From Symbiodinium natans (Eukaryota; Sar; Dinophyceae; Suessiales; Symbiodiniaceae): a DNA stretch of 64,000 bases. A program made the translations under genes and the position numbers. This document shows, piece after piece, positions 38,514 through 48,745 of the stretch (positions are counted from its first letter, which is position 1; every line of letters begins with the position of its first letter). The stretch lies in NCBI GenBank assembly GCA_905221605.1, contig CAJNDS010002675.1, forward strand, positions 40,001-104,000. Reading direction: 5' to 3'. The notes under the pieces are model-generated. The model saw only the letters and a program-made list of their open reading frames with translations, was not told where the DNA came from and did no database searches.

Positions 38514-41140
38514 CCCTCAACCGAAGTGAGGCCGGAATGTCGTTTTGACCAAGTCGTTGCCATTGGCTTGAAGACTTTGGCCAAGGCAAATTGCCTGTAT
38601 GCTTGCACATTCTCTGTGTTGTCTATTCGGGAGGTGATCCATGCCCTCGTTCGTGGAGGCCGCTATCCCTCAACCGAATGGAGGTCAATTCCTGTAGACC
38701 CAGATGCTCGTTCTACGAGTCTCATTGCATGTCCTGAGTGCTTCCATCCACACCCCTCAACCGTAGTGAGGCCGGACATGTCTTCAAACCAGGTCATGGC
38801 CCAAGGCTTCATGGACTCTGGTTACGGTGGCTGCCTCTTGATGCACAGGGCATACTTCCTGTGGCTTTTGCCGGGAGGTGATCCATGCCCTCCGATTCTC
38901 AGAGGCCGCTATCCCTCTACCGGCGGGGTGGTCAATCCCCATACATAGACCGTTCCGATTGAGGCCCAATTCTGCACTTTCTCGTCATCTCACCTTGACG
39001 GATCCATGCCCTCGATTCACACATCTCCAACACGAGCCAAGCAGGAGGAACAGGTGAAGTACCTGCCCAAACATACCCCTTTTTAGGCTGGAGGACGCTA
39101 AGCGACCGAAATCGCCGCTACGCACCGGTGACCCCACGCCACACACCTTCAACAGGTGGCCGGTACAGGCGCCTGACAGGGGGCCGGGCAAGGTGCCGAC
39201 TACCAGGTCAAACCCACCCTGCCTGTGAGGATATTATGTACGAGGCCGCTATCCATTGTGAGACTTGACATTCTCCAATCCAGCCGTAGCCATTGTTCCA
39301 AAGACAGTCGGCTGGCTCTCTTGTTTGCCACCAAAACTCCATACTCTCACTTGGGAGTCGATTACCCTCAACCGAAGTGAGGCCCACTCTGCAACCACGG
39401 GTTAGCTGCATGCTTGGTCCTTGTGGGCATTTCTGAAAGCAGTGACAACGAATCCTTCACGGAGTACGTCCCGGCTAATCCAGGGTTCTCAGCAGCTCCG
39501 GTGTTCTCGCACTTACTAACCGTGCCTTGCTGTTCTCCCCAGAATCGCCCTGGCTTTCTCGCACTTACTCACCAGTCGACGTATTCCTCACCACAAAGTT
39601 CACTGCCATTGGGACTCGAGGCTTCTCCAGTGCAATGCTGGTACCTGCTCTTTGCTGGCCTCCATGCCTGGCCAGTTTCCTTTATCCATATTCTGGAGTT
39701 TGCTCTTTCCATATCTCACATTCCCTCAGACCTAAGTCGAGGCCGAATGATTGCTTTGTGTGATTGAGCACTGCTGGGCTGCGGTTGTCTTCTATCAATT
39801 GCTCCGACACACCGGCACCGCGGAGTCTATGCTTCAAGCTCTTGACCGCTTTGCACCCAGTAGCATCAGCCGTCCAAGCTGCATGCAGTGCTTCCAGAGT
39901 CTCCAGGACTCAATTCCGGCAGACCATTCATTCCAGTGCCCGGTCTGCCCATTCCATGTCATGCTCGCAATTATCAGTCCCTCTTGTGCCCATGCGGCAT
40001 CTTTTCCAGGAACTGCTTGTCATCATTCTTCCCTCAGCTGAAGCGAGGCCGGAACTTCATGCACCGTTCTTCATCAGCGAGGCGTTTTCGCAACCCTTCT
40101 GTTGTTCCCTCAGCCGTGGCGAGGCCGAACCATCCATTCCCTTAGCCCGGCGAGGCCGAACCTTTGCTCCAGCATAGCGAGGCCGAAACTGCCCTTGCAT
40201 AGCCTCACATGGCATCTCCGCTGGTTTCACGGGTTCTGAAAGCATTGTTCTGCGAGGATATGTTGATCACCCTCATTCCGGCAAGCTAAGCCTGCATTCG
40301 GGTTTGCCCTCACATGGCCCTTAGTGGCGAGGCTGTGCTCGCAATTCAATCCACTTCCACTTGCCTGGTTACTGGCCGGCGACATTCCATCACCTCAAAG
40401 GAGCATCGATTCCTCATCATCTTCCGACAAGGCCAGCATCCTTCTCGACACATCAGGGCCATACACCATTATCACCAGCCTTCCCAGGTATCTGATTACA
40501 CGTCCGCTGCCATCAATCATCAGGGATGGGTCTGTGGGATCGACATAGAAATCGATGTTCCAAAGTCTCGCATCTTCACAGCATCGGAAGTTCCGGAGCT
40601 GCAAGTGGAGGTTAGCTGCATTCAGGCTTCTTTGGACATTCCAATTCCCACAGCTGCCCCAGGCTATGTTGCCTCTCCTGGTGCGACGGACAAAGTGGAT
40701 ACGATATGACTGCGACAGTTCCAGGAAGAGTCCTTCACTACGCCCCTGGTGTGACCATGCAAATACACAGCATGCAATTGCCGGCATGGTCCGTCGCTCT
40801 CCGTCTGCCTTGCAGCAAGTCTCTTTGGCGTGTGGCACACTGTCCAGGGCACAGTGGACGGCCACTTTGGTCGCCGATAGCCCACGGGCGGAATTCTGGG
40901 GTTGAGACGGGGCCCTGTTCCACCAAAGGAAGTTAAGGCCTCGGAACCCGATTCGCTCGCACAGGTCTGCTATCTTCTTGCACCTCAGTTCCAGGAGGTG
41001 TTTCCCTCAACCGTAGTGAGGCCGAACTATGTTGTCCCTCCGAAGCGAGGCCGAAGACTTTCCACAATCCTCAGCTCAGGCGAGGCCGACAACACCCTCA
41101 GCAGCGAGGTCGAAAGTTCCCTCAGCACTCGGCGAGGCCG
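38514..41140 (+). repeat. Dispersed hairpin repeat family CCCTCA-N7-TGAGGCCGRA
   Basis: Copies include 38514-38537, 38667-38684, 38754-38777, 39365-39384, 39723-39747, 40031-40054, 40107-40130, 40138-40162, 40317-40333, 41004-41027, 41036-41056, 41069-41090, 41095-41114 and 41119-41141. A typical copy is CCCTCAACCGAAGTGAGGCC, in which CCTCA pairs with TGAGG. Other copies keep pairing with CCTC/GAGG and a conserved GAGGCCGRA end. They are confined to insert G. Confidence 0.8.
39284..39294 (+). other. 11-base match to the 5' end of the spliced leader
   Basis: CCGTAGCCATT equals the first 11 bases of the dinoflagellate spliced leader, but the next bases (GTTCCAAAG) differ. It may be chance. Confidence 0.25.
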
Positions 41141-41251
41141 TACACAGGCAGCTATGTGGCTGGCAGAACTACCGAGCAAACACAGTGGTTTCGGTTTGAG
41201 TCCTGTTGGAGCCCACCCTTAGGTACAGCCTCCAGGCCACCGAGCCGCTCA

Positions 41252-44200
41252 CTACCTGCGCACCCCACCGGGGTTGAGCCGAGACTTGAGCCAAACTTGG
41301 GATCCACACACCTTCATGGACTCCGGGAAAGTGCTATTCTTGTTGAGCAGAATCGAATTGGTCACATGTACCAACTTCGGACTCTCGTCACTGCTTACCA
41401 TTTTAATAGGACCTTGAGGCACATCGAGTCTTGGGTCTAAACAAATACGATTGATCAGCCGGGGAACTCGATTGGACTCATCTGGAACTGAGTTCACATC
41501 TGAAGTTAAACTCTCTAAACGCCGGGGAACTCGACTGGACTCATTTGGAACTGAATCCACATCCATTTGAGGTTTTTCTTCCTCCATTGGGATCGCTTCA
41601 TCCTCAGCGGGAGTTTCTCCTTCGAAGTATCCAGGTTCCATTGCCTCATCTGGAATCCCTTGGTAAGGCAAACTTGGATCCTCAAAATCCTCCATGTCAA
41701 CATCCACAACTTCTGTCGCAGGTGTTGTGACGCTTTGCCTCTCCTCCAACTTGGGATCTGGTCGACTCTCATAGGTGATCTTCGGGCGTTTCAGGAGTGA
41801 AGGCTCACTTCCAGACTCCATCACCCCCGCATCCTTTGAGCTTCTCTGGTCCATTTTTGGAGTTTCCTCTGTTGGTTCTTTCGATTCCAACCGTTGTCGT
41901 TGAGCTTTCAACCAATCATCATACCGTTTTCGGCATTCAGCATTGTGGTTGGCTTTTCCTCTTTTTGGACCACACGCAGGACAGTTCGCTGTGCCACCAT
42001 GTTCCTTCACCCATGCAGCTGGAGGTCCAACTTTGCTCATGTCGGTGGTCGGTCCCTCAGACACTCGGCCCTCAAAGGCCTTGTCCGCTTCACCTTCAAT
42101 CCGATCGGGCACACCATCCTCTTTCTCCTTCAGAATCGGGGGAGCCAATGTATCCGATGGATCATGCTCCTTGAGCAAATGTTGACAATGCTCCAACCCA
42201 ATCTTCAACGGAACGATGTGCTTGATGGACTTTGCTCGAAAGTGTTTTGGACAACCATCCACCATGGCACTCACAACATGAGTCAAGCCACCAACTTCAG
42301 GGTACACATAGGCTGCTTCCACAAACCGGGAGAGCGCCGTGGTTTTCATCGAATCCGGTAGCTCAGCCAGAACTGTAGCACCTATCAACGACGATCCACA
42401 CTCATGGAGGGATCTCTGTAGTACCAACTCCTGGGGTGATTTCTTCCCATCAAAGGCAGCTGCATGGTGATTGTGCATTGCAGCACAGTAAATCAGACCA
42501 AACTCAAACGCTCGAGGACTTCTCTTCAAGTCAAAGCCCTGCGCTCGTAGATCCAACCTCACCGTGCTGAACAACTCCTTGAGTGTTCTCACTGCCCTTT
42601 CCACACCACCAACCGCTTCATGTCCCTGCGGAGGTGCTCTTTGGGTCACAATCCTAATCCCCAGATTGGCTCTCTTGATGAGGGCGCTCACCGCTGTCTC
42701 GCTGTCTGTCCTCAACAGTACAGCAGACCCTGCAATGTCCAGTCCGAAAGCATTCATCCAATAACGAATCCAGCTGGAGGTATTGTCAGCATTGGTCCCT
42801 ACCAACAGACATCCAATCATTCTGGTTGACATTTCAGTCATGACCAGTACTTTCATGTTGGGAGCCGTCGGCTGGTCTTTCGCAAAAGTACCAGTTACCA
42901 GGTTGATGAAGCAGAAATCTGCTTGCAACGCCACGGGTCGGTCTTGAGCATCCTTGGTCCGACGATGCTGGGTTGTTCCTCTTGTCATCCGACAATGAGG
43001 ACATTCGGACGAAAAAGGAATGTGGCCTCGCATCCGATGCAGCTCCATTTCTTCTTGCTTTTTCTTGGTCATTGACTGCACTGACTGCATCTGATCAACC
43101 TCCATCGGTCGTTGGCCATCATCCACATCCATGGGTCGAACCTCAGTTCTTCCAAAGGTTACTTTCTTTCGCTTTCCAGCATCACCTTGCAGGTAGATCC
43201 AAGGACATCCAGCCCAGGATACTCCATATCCCATGACTCCTTTCTTCTCGTGTCGCAGCGAAATCTCTCTTCGAGTGAACTTCACTTCCCAACCAGTATT
43301 CACCATCTGCTCGGTGCTCAAGATGTTGTGAGCCACATCTGCTACAACTCCAGTCACACACACCGATGTCAAACCAAGATACTGCTTTCCTTCATACATA
43401 GGCAGCAAGGCTCGGATGCGAACTCGCTCGAAGACATTCACCGGGGTATCGTTGGCTGCTGAGTACCTCTCATTAGGTCCCAACGCCTTCCGATCCAAGA
43501 TCTGGAATTCATCCAAGTATCTTTTCGCAATCACAGTCACCGATGCTCCTGAGTCAATCAACCACCATTTGCTTGCATCATCCTTTTCCATGCTTTTGAC
43601 TGGATTCATCGGAGGTTTCATCAAAGACCGAACTGACTTAGATGGCAACATCTGAGATAAATCGGTAGAGATCCGATGCTCCAACTCGGCAATCCGGACT
43701 CTCGTCTCAACTTCCCATGACCAATCTATCTCATCAGTACTCCGGGGAATCCACTCTTTTCTCACTTCATCGAGCAATTCTTCCAGAGGTTGCAACACAG
43801 ATTCCACTCGGGCCTCTGACTCAGGTTCGTTCCATTCACCTCCAGTTAGCTGGTCGTCACTCGACTCACCCTCTTGGGAGACTTCAGCAACTGTCTTCCC
43901 CTTTCCTTTGCCTTTTCCTTTGGGCTTTCCCTTTTCGGGCTTCTTCTTGGGATCTCCTTTTGCCTTGGCTTTCGCCTTAGCATTGGGGGAATTGGGCTTC
44001 TTGCCTGAATCTCCCTCCTTATACCAGCAATCGCGGGCATAATGTCCCTTTCCACCACACACATAGCACTCCACATCCTTCTTGTTCTGGCTTGAAGCTC
44101 GTTTGCCAGCACCTTTGCTTGATTCGCGCTTGCCTTTCTGTTCCTTTCCTTTGCCTTTTGGTTTTCCTTCGTTGCCCTTTCCCTCATTGGGATCTCGAAA

Positions 44201-45643
44201 AGGTTGAAGCTTCGTGCCAGGGGCTTCTGACCACACCCTTTGTTGCACCTCAAACTTCAGAGCAACTCTTTTCAGATCTTCAAACGATTCACTATCGCCA
44301 TGCAACAAGCAATGGCTTCTACACCGATCTGGCAAACTGCGCAGCAAAACCATAACCGAATCCGCTTCTTGGATCTGCAAACCACCAGCATGCACATCGG
44401 GATCAAGACTATTGAGCAGCTTGGTGTACTTGTTCAACTCATGCTCAATCTTTCGAATGATCTCCGGAATACTGGGTGCTTTCACGGTTTGATTCACCAG
44501 CTGCGACCGAAAGAACAGGCATTCAGCTCGCGACTTCAGGCAAAACTCCTTCGCCAGCAATCTCAAAGCCACAAAACCAGATTGTTGATAAGTGCTCTCA
44601 CTTTCAACATATGTCTGCAAAATCAGAGAACTCTTCTCATGATTTGCAAAAGTCTGTCGCAGGATGTGCATCAGCCTCGTCGACCTCTTCTGTTGCCCCA
44701 CAGTAAGTCGATCCTGTTTCAGCCGAGACTCTTCTTGAGTCTTCACCGCATGCATGAGCTCATTGGGAAACACTTCTGAACCCAAACCAACCCAACTGGT
44801 CAGCTTCTCCATCCAGGTCAAGAATCCAAGAGCTTCAGAGATGCGATCCTTCCAAGACGAAAAGTCAATGGTCGGCAAACTGGGCAACCATTTGTCCGAT
44901 CGAGCAAACACATCCCTTTCCCTTTCTTGCTCCAGAGGTGGAGGTCTCAGTGGGGGACTTGGGCTCGCCATCCGAAAAAGCTGGGTCCCCTTCGCAGGAG
45001 TACCCACTGGCGATGCACCTTGACATCCCGAAGAAGAACTGGGCATGTTCTCAGGAACACCATCCTGAGGTAAGGGGGGATTCACCTGTTGCTGTTGCTG
45101 TGGCTGCTGTTGCTGATGCTGCTGTATCATCCACTGCTGATGCTGCTGCTGTTGCTGCACCATGGACGAAGTCATCGTTTGCATAAACTGCTGTTGCTGC
45201 ACAACCAGTTGCTGCATCATGCTTTCCAATTCTCGCACTTGTCTCGTCAACCCTTGCACGTCGGGTGATGTTTGTGATGGTGTCACCACAGGTTGAGGAG
45301 GTCCAGTGGATAGTCCTGGTGGTAACGAAGGACTTCCTACCGCTTGCTGAGGCAAACCAGGGGGAAACGAAGGGCCTCCCATTGTCTGTTGGGGTGCTCC
45401 AGTAGCTACCCCATGAGGGCTTCTGGCGGGAGTTCGACCTCTGGGCACTGGGCCATACACAGGTTGGCTTCCTTGTGCCAAACCTTGCACCCACAGTGGG
45501 TTGGGATTTCCCAAACCCGGAAAAGGGTCTACCCTTCGCCTTGTCTCAGCATCCATGATGGGCACAGAGCTTCCACGCTCTCGTCCACCTCTTGGACTCC
45601 TCACATGAGCTCCACTGGTATGTCGTGGGGGTGTATTCAACAT
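41252..45643 (-). CDS. Element B gag-protease-integrase
   Basis: A 1,463-codon minus-strand frame. The N-terminal part is Pro-rich, then Gln-rich (about 140-190). A helical gag domain spans about 250-475. A CCHC zinc knuckle lies at C527-C539 (CYVCGGKGHYARDC), followed by a Lys/Gly-rich basic stretch. The aspartic protease has DSGA at 697-700 (WWLIDSGASVTVIA). The integrase has its HHCC zinc site (HRMRGHIPFSSECPHC, about 869-884) and catalytic D909, D980 and E1015 (LQADF, LLRTDSETA, GGVERAVRTL). The last 12 codons after GSQVWL are read from insert G. Before insertion the frame ran on into RT. Uninterrupted over 4.4 kb, it suggests recent activity. Confidence 0.9.
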   Translation of the reverse strand: MLNTPPRHTSGAHVRSPRGGRERGSSVPIMDAETRRRVDPFPGLGNPNPLWVQGLAQGSQPVYGPVPRGRTPARSPHGVATGAPQQTMGGPSFPPGLPQQAVGSPSLPPGLSTGPPQPVVTPSQTSPDVQGLTRQVRELESMMQQLVVQQQQFMQTMTSSMVQQQQQHQQWMIQQHQQQQPQQQQQVNPPLPQDGVPENMPSSSSGCQGASPVGTPAKGTQLFRMASPSPPLRPPPLEQERERDVFARSDKWLPSLPTIDFSSWKDRISEALGFLTWMEKLTSWVGLGSEVFPNELMHAVKTQEESRLKQDRLTVGQQKRSTRLMHILRQTFANHEKSSLILQTYVESESTYQQSGFVALRLLAKEFCLKSRAECLFFRSQLVNQTVKAPSIPEIIRKIEHELNKYTKLLNSLDPDVHAGGLQIQEADSVMVLLRSLPDRCRSHCLLHGDSESFEDLKRVALKFEVQQRVWSEAPGTKLQPFRDPNEGKGNEGKPKGKGKEQKGKRESSKGAGKRASSQNKKDVECYVCGGKGHYARDCWYKEGDSGKKPNSPNAKAKAKAKGDPKKKPEKGKPKGKGKGKGKTVAEVSQEGESSDDQLTGGEWNEPESEARVESVLQPLEELLDEVRKEWIPRSTDEIDWSWEVETRVRIAELEHRISTDLSQMLPSKSVRSLMKPPMNPVKSMEKDDASKWWLIDSGASVTVIAKRYLDEFQILDRKALGPNERYSAANDTPVNVFERVRIRALLPMYEGKQYLGLTSVCVTGVVADVAHNILSTEQMVNTGWEVKFTRREISLRHEKKGVMGYGVSWAGCPWIYLQGDAGKRKKVTFGRTEVRPMDVDDGQRPMEVDQMQSVQSMTKKKQEEMELHRMRGHIPFSSECPHCRMTRGTTQHRRTKDAQDRPVALQADFCFINLVTGTFAKDQPTAPNMKVLVMTEMSTRMIGCLLVGTNADNTSSWIRYWMNAFGLDIAGSAVLLRTDSETAVSALIKRANLGIRIVTQRAPPQGHEAVGGVERAVRTLKELFSTVRLDLRAQGFDLKRSPRAFEFGLIYCAAMHNHHAAAFDGKKSPQELVLQRSLHECGSSLIGATVLAELPDSMKTTALSRFVEAAYVYPEVGGLTHVVSAMVDGCPKHFRAKSIKHIVPLKIGLEHCQHLLKEHDPSDTLAPPILKEKEDGVPDRIEGEADKAFEGRVSEGPTTDMSKVGPPAAWVKEHGGTANCPACGPKRGKANHNAECRKRYDDWLKAQRQRLESKEPTEETPKMDQRSSKDAGVMESGSEPSLLKRPKITYESRPDPKLEERQSVTTPATEVVDVDMEDFEDPSLPYQGIPDEAMEPGYFEGETPAEDEAIPMEEEKPQMDVDSVPNESSRVPRRLESLTSDVNSVPDESNRVPRLINRICLDPRLDVPQGPIKMVSSDESPKLVHVTNSILLNKNSTFPESMKVCGSQVWLKSRLNPGGVRR

Positions 45644-45654
45644 AGTTCCTGAAC

Positions 45655-46250
45655 TCAGGCTCCAGCCTGCAGTCTCTCCACAACGTCTTCTGGCGAAAAT
45701 TCTCTCACCAACACCAGATGGTCCAGGCTCCTGAAGAACCTTAGTTCTACTCTACCAAGCACCGTATTCCTCCAAGATCGGTCACAACCAATCCAGTTCC
45801 AGACAAACCACCTTGCCCGGGCTCCAAAGTGCCTCAACAGCCGCTGAACCAACTGCTTCCAAGCCTGATGAGTCCGGATCCGCCTCCTCACAGGGTAGGC
45901 TTCCCGGTACTCACTTACACGGTCCGAGTACAAGAGATTCCGGTCCACTGGCAGTCTGGGCTCCAAACCCAAACTTGCCTCCAGGCACTCACAGAGTCCT
46001 GACAGACAACCAAAGACCATACACGGGCTCGTACCACAAGGCACAAGCTCTTGGACAGACGGGCTCGGAGCGCTCGTTCGTTCTTCCGCCGCCACCGCCG
46101 GCGGTAAAGGCGATGCCACGCCCCGCTCTGGGGCCCTCCATGCCAACGGTTCCCGAATCGGAAGCTCCATCTTCCAGCAGCTCGGCCAATGTCCCCAGCT
46201 TCGATGCGGTGGTGGCTGCCGCAAAGGAGACGATCAAGAAAGGATGAAGG
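45655..46250. other. Junction zone between element B and resumed element A
   Basis: Open frames exist on both strands. The minus frame (45655-46224) reads WFVWNWIGCDRSWRN near B and could be B leader sequence. The plus frame (45813-46247) ends PSFDAVVAAAKETIKKG and looks like real protein. No LTR, primer site or duplication could be placed here. Neither frame is assigned. Confidence 0.3.
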
Positions 46251-46899
46251 GGATTTGGAGCCGTGGGCCCGGCTTGGAATGTATCATAGCTTTCTTTTGT
46301 GTTCGGGATGGAGTCCTGGACTACGCCGACGCGGCGCACCGAATTTCCTTTCGAGAAGAAAACAAAGATGTGAGTGCGTGGTTTCGTTTTCTTGAAATAC
46401 ATGTGAAGCATGAGTTGTTTGAGCTTGGTTTGCCGCTTGGATTGCTTGAGCTTGAGCTTGCTTGTGCCCGAAACCCCTTTGAAACGCACCAAATCCCGAA
46501 CCTTAACTTCAACCCCAACCGAACCACCGCCAGCCTATACAGGAATGGTCTTGGGCCAGGACTGGATGTCATGGCCATCGTGGCCGTCTTGGGCTTCTGC
46601 AGCCTCTTGGGTGGTCTAGTGTTTTGGGGGTTCCACATTTTGTTTGTCGAGTTTGAAAGGTGTTCCGTTGGAGAAAAGGATCGGAAGGTCTTTAGAGTGA
46701 GGCCGCGCAGGAAGGGCTGCAGTGTTAGGATCTTTTGTGGGGACCACTGGGTCCGAGTGCCTAGCTACAAGCAGTTTGTCTTGCATAGGAAGGCCCCAAA
46801 ACCCCAAACACGTACACGTTGCATGTTGAACATGTTGTTTTGCAAGGCTTGCAGTGTGCTTGGGAGTGTTTGTGCTTGGCTTGGTGTGCTTGATGTTGT

Positions 46900-48745
46900 T
46901 GAAAAGGGCAATGATGAGAGCCCGCCGGCGAGCAGTCCATTAGTGTGTCATCTGCGGATGATGCACAGAGGACTGCCAGTGCCGGGACAAGGGACTGAAG
47001 CTGAGCCCTTTGATTTGGAAGCTCCTCGTGGTGGGGAGCCCGGGTCTTCGTCTTCAAGGGTCCCCGAAGGAGTTCCGTCACCGTCAAGTCCTGATTACGA
47101 GCCTTCTGAGGTTTCTGAAAGACCCCCCAAGCCTTCAGAGAACCCACCGGAACCACCGGACAGTGGAGAAGAAGGATCTTTTAGGATTCCGTTGTCCTCA
47201 ACCGCCTTGTATCATCATCGTGCTCAAGGCCATTTCCCTTATGATTCCAACTGTGACTCATGCTGTTCGTCGAAGGGTCGTGTTCCCGCGCGTCGCTTGC
47301 GTCGTCGTCTTCAAAAGGAGAATCAGACTGTTGGTCTTGATTTTTTCTTTTTCGGCAAGCTAAGAGTCCTGTTGATGACACACCTGGGTTCAAGGTATAC
47401 TGTCAGTCTGCCTGCACCGAACCTCGAAGATCCACAATTGCTTGCTAACATCAACAGAGTGCTGCGTGAGATGGGACTGGTAGGCAAAGCCGTGACGTTT
47501 CGAATGGATCAAGAAGGATCTATTATTGCTTTGGCAGAAAGACTGAGTAGGTCCCGAAACTGCCCACACAGCGCAACAATTGTTGATGTGGTTCCAGGAT
47601 ATAGGCCACAAGCCAAAGGGTCAATAGAACGACAAGTTGAATCGGTACGCCAAGGCTTCTGGGCTGTGTGGTTGGACTTGGAGCGCCAAATTGCTCTAAA
47701 GAAGTTCCCTGGTCAAGATGCAGAGCTGGGAAAGTACCAGCTTCCCTTAGGGGGTCTCTTGTGGCAAGCCTGTGTGTTCTATGTTTCGAGGTGTTACAAT
47801 CTGTGGTCCTCGAGCCACGGTGACTCCACCACCAGCATTGATTTGCTGCACGAGGAAATAGTTCACCGAACTAGAACGCTTCCCTTTGGTTGTGTGGTTC
47901 AGGCAAAAGTTAGCAAGTCGAAGGCGCATCTTGCGAAATACCGGGGAGCGAAAACAGTCAAGGCTGTTTACTTAGGACCCGTGAACGCACGAGGTGGAGG
48001 GATCTTCGCGGCCCCTTTTGGTAGTACGGAGATTGACGTATTTCCGACCGGAAGAATCGTTGATGGAGCGTGCGAGGTGGCAACTGTCGAAGGCCTCGCT
48101 GTTGCGCAGTCTTTGGTTCTTGATGGTAAAGACCCAGAACGGCCTGTCTTGTATGAACCCGAAGGTGTTGATGATGGAAATGGTCCTGAAGATGAAGTCA
48201 TGGAAGGTGGTGTTGGTCCTTTAGATGAAGAAGACGAAGAGATGATTGCTGACGATACCTATGTTCCCGTAGGTGCCCCGGCGGAAGAAGGTGAGGCAGG
48301 GATTCTGCCTGATGAGGGGGAAAACATGGAGGACATGGAGATTGATTGGCTTACGAATCACCTCTTGGAGTCTTTGTACCGAGGACCTGACGTTCGAGCT
48401 ACCTCACAGGAGGTGGCTGATTCGTTTACCTTGAAATTCGGAGGAAGTAGGGTCAAGTGCCAGGTACCACGAAATGCGGTCTCTGAAACATCCGGAGAAC
48501 AGTTGGATCCGAGCCTTTTGTATGCCTCAATGAAGTTGGAACTAGAGGAACTCGAGTCGTTCGGAGTAGGAAAGGTGATCTCTGAAGATGAGGCCCGGAA
48601 GTCCGCACGTGAGAGCGGCAGGCGGGTACTTACCAGTCGGTGGGTCAACACGGTCAAGCGTAAAGGGCTGTACCGGTCACGTCTGGTAGTAAGAGATCCG
48701 CAGGAAGACCTCCAAGGGTCTGACGCTGGTCCTCTTTTATGTTGA
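46900..48745 (+). pseudogene. Element A integrase and start of RT
   Basis: The open frame begins at 46244, but retroelement sequence is recognisable only from about 46900. After a Pro/Ser/Glu-rich linker comes the integrase zinc site (HHRAQGHFPYDSNCDSC). The catalytic triad follows: D in VGLDFFFF, D in FRMDQEGS and E in GSIERQVES. An integrase C-terminal part (AKYRGAKTVKAVYLGPV) and the first RT block (VLTSRWVN, then YRSRLVVRD) come next. Here about 110 residues of RT expected between RLVVRD and the YVDD site are missing, and the frame then stops at 48745. Integrase would insert the cDNA in the nucleus. This copy cannot encode a complete RT. Confidence 0.8.

Larger units (their letters stand above)
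38362..41288. mobile_element. Insert G: 2.9-kb hairpin-rich insertion in element B pol, 17-bp direct repeat ends
   Basis: The 17-mer AGCCAAACTTGGGATCC occurs at 38362-38378 and 41289-41305. Removing the 2,927 bp between equivalent points joins the integrase-side frame (SMKVCGSQVWL) to the RT-side frame (LARPTSVLSEIDG) without a shift. This is what a target-site duplication or a repeat-bounded intron would give. The insert has no coding frame, RT or transposase. It contains about 15 small hairpin repeats and a diverged 244-bp tandem unit (GGTGATCCATGCCCTC...GAGGCCGCTATCCCTC at 38632 and 38876). No poly-A tail or clear terminal inverted repeat was seen. It could be a non-autonomous element, an intron, or both. 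Confidence 0.65.
33588..45650 (-). mobile_element. Element B: Ty1/copia-type retrotransposon, minus strand, no 5' LTR found
   Basis: From right to left: gag, protease and integrase (45643-41252), insert G (38362-41288), RT and RNase H with extra domains (38378-34720), a 3' untranslated stretch, polypurine tract and 3' LTR. The integrase-before-RT order is that of copia. No copy of the 396-bp LTR occurs between 45650 and 46900, so the 5' end is deleted, or replaced where the second half of element A resumes. B lies inside A and has LTR sequence closer to its sister copy than the A LTRs are to each other. B is therefore the younger insertion. Confidence 0.75.

Noticed and set aside
44754-45494. 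Gln/Ala-rich frames opposite element B gag
   Set aside because: They arise from the CAG/CTG-rich codons of the gag Gln tract. The gag frame is continuous with protease and integrase.
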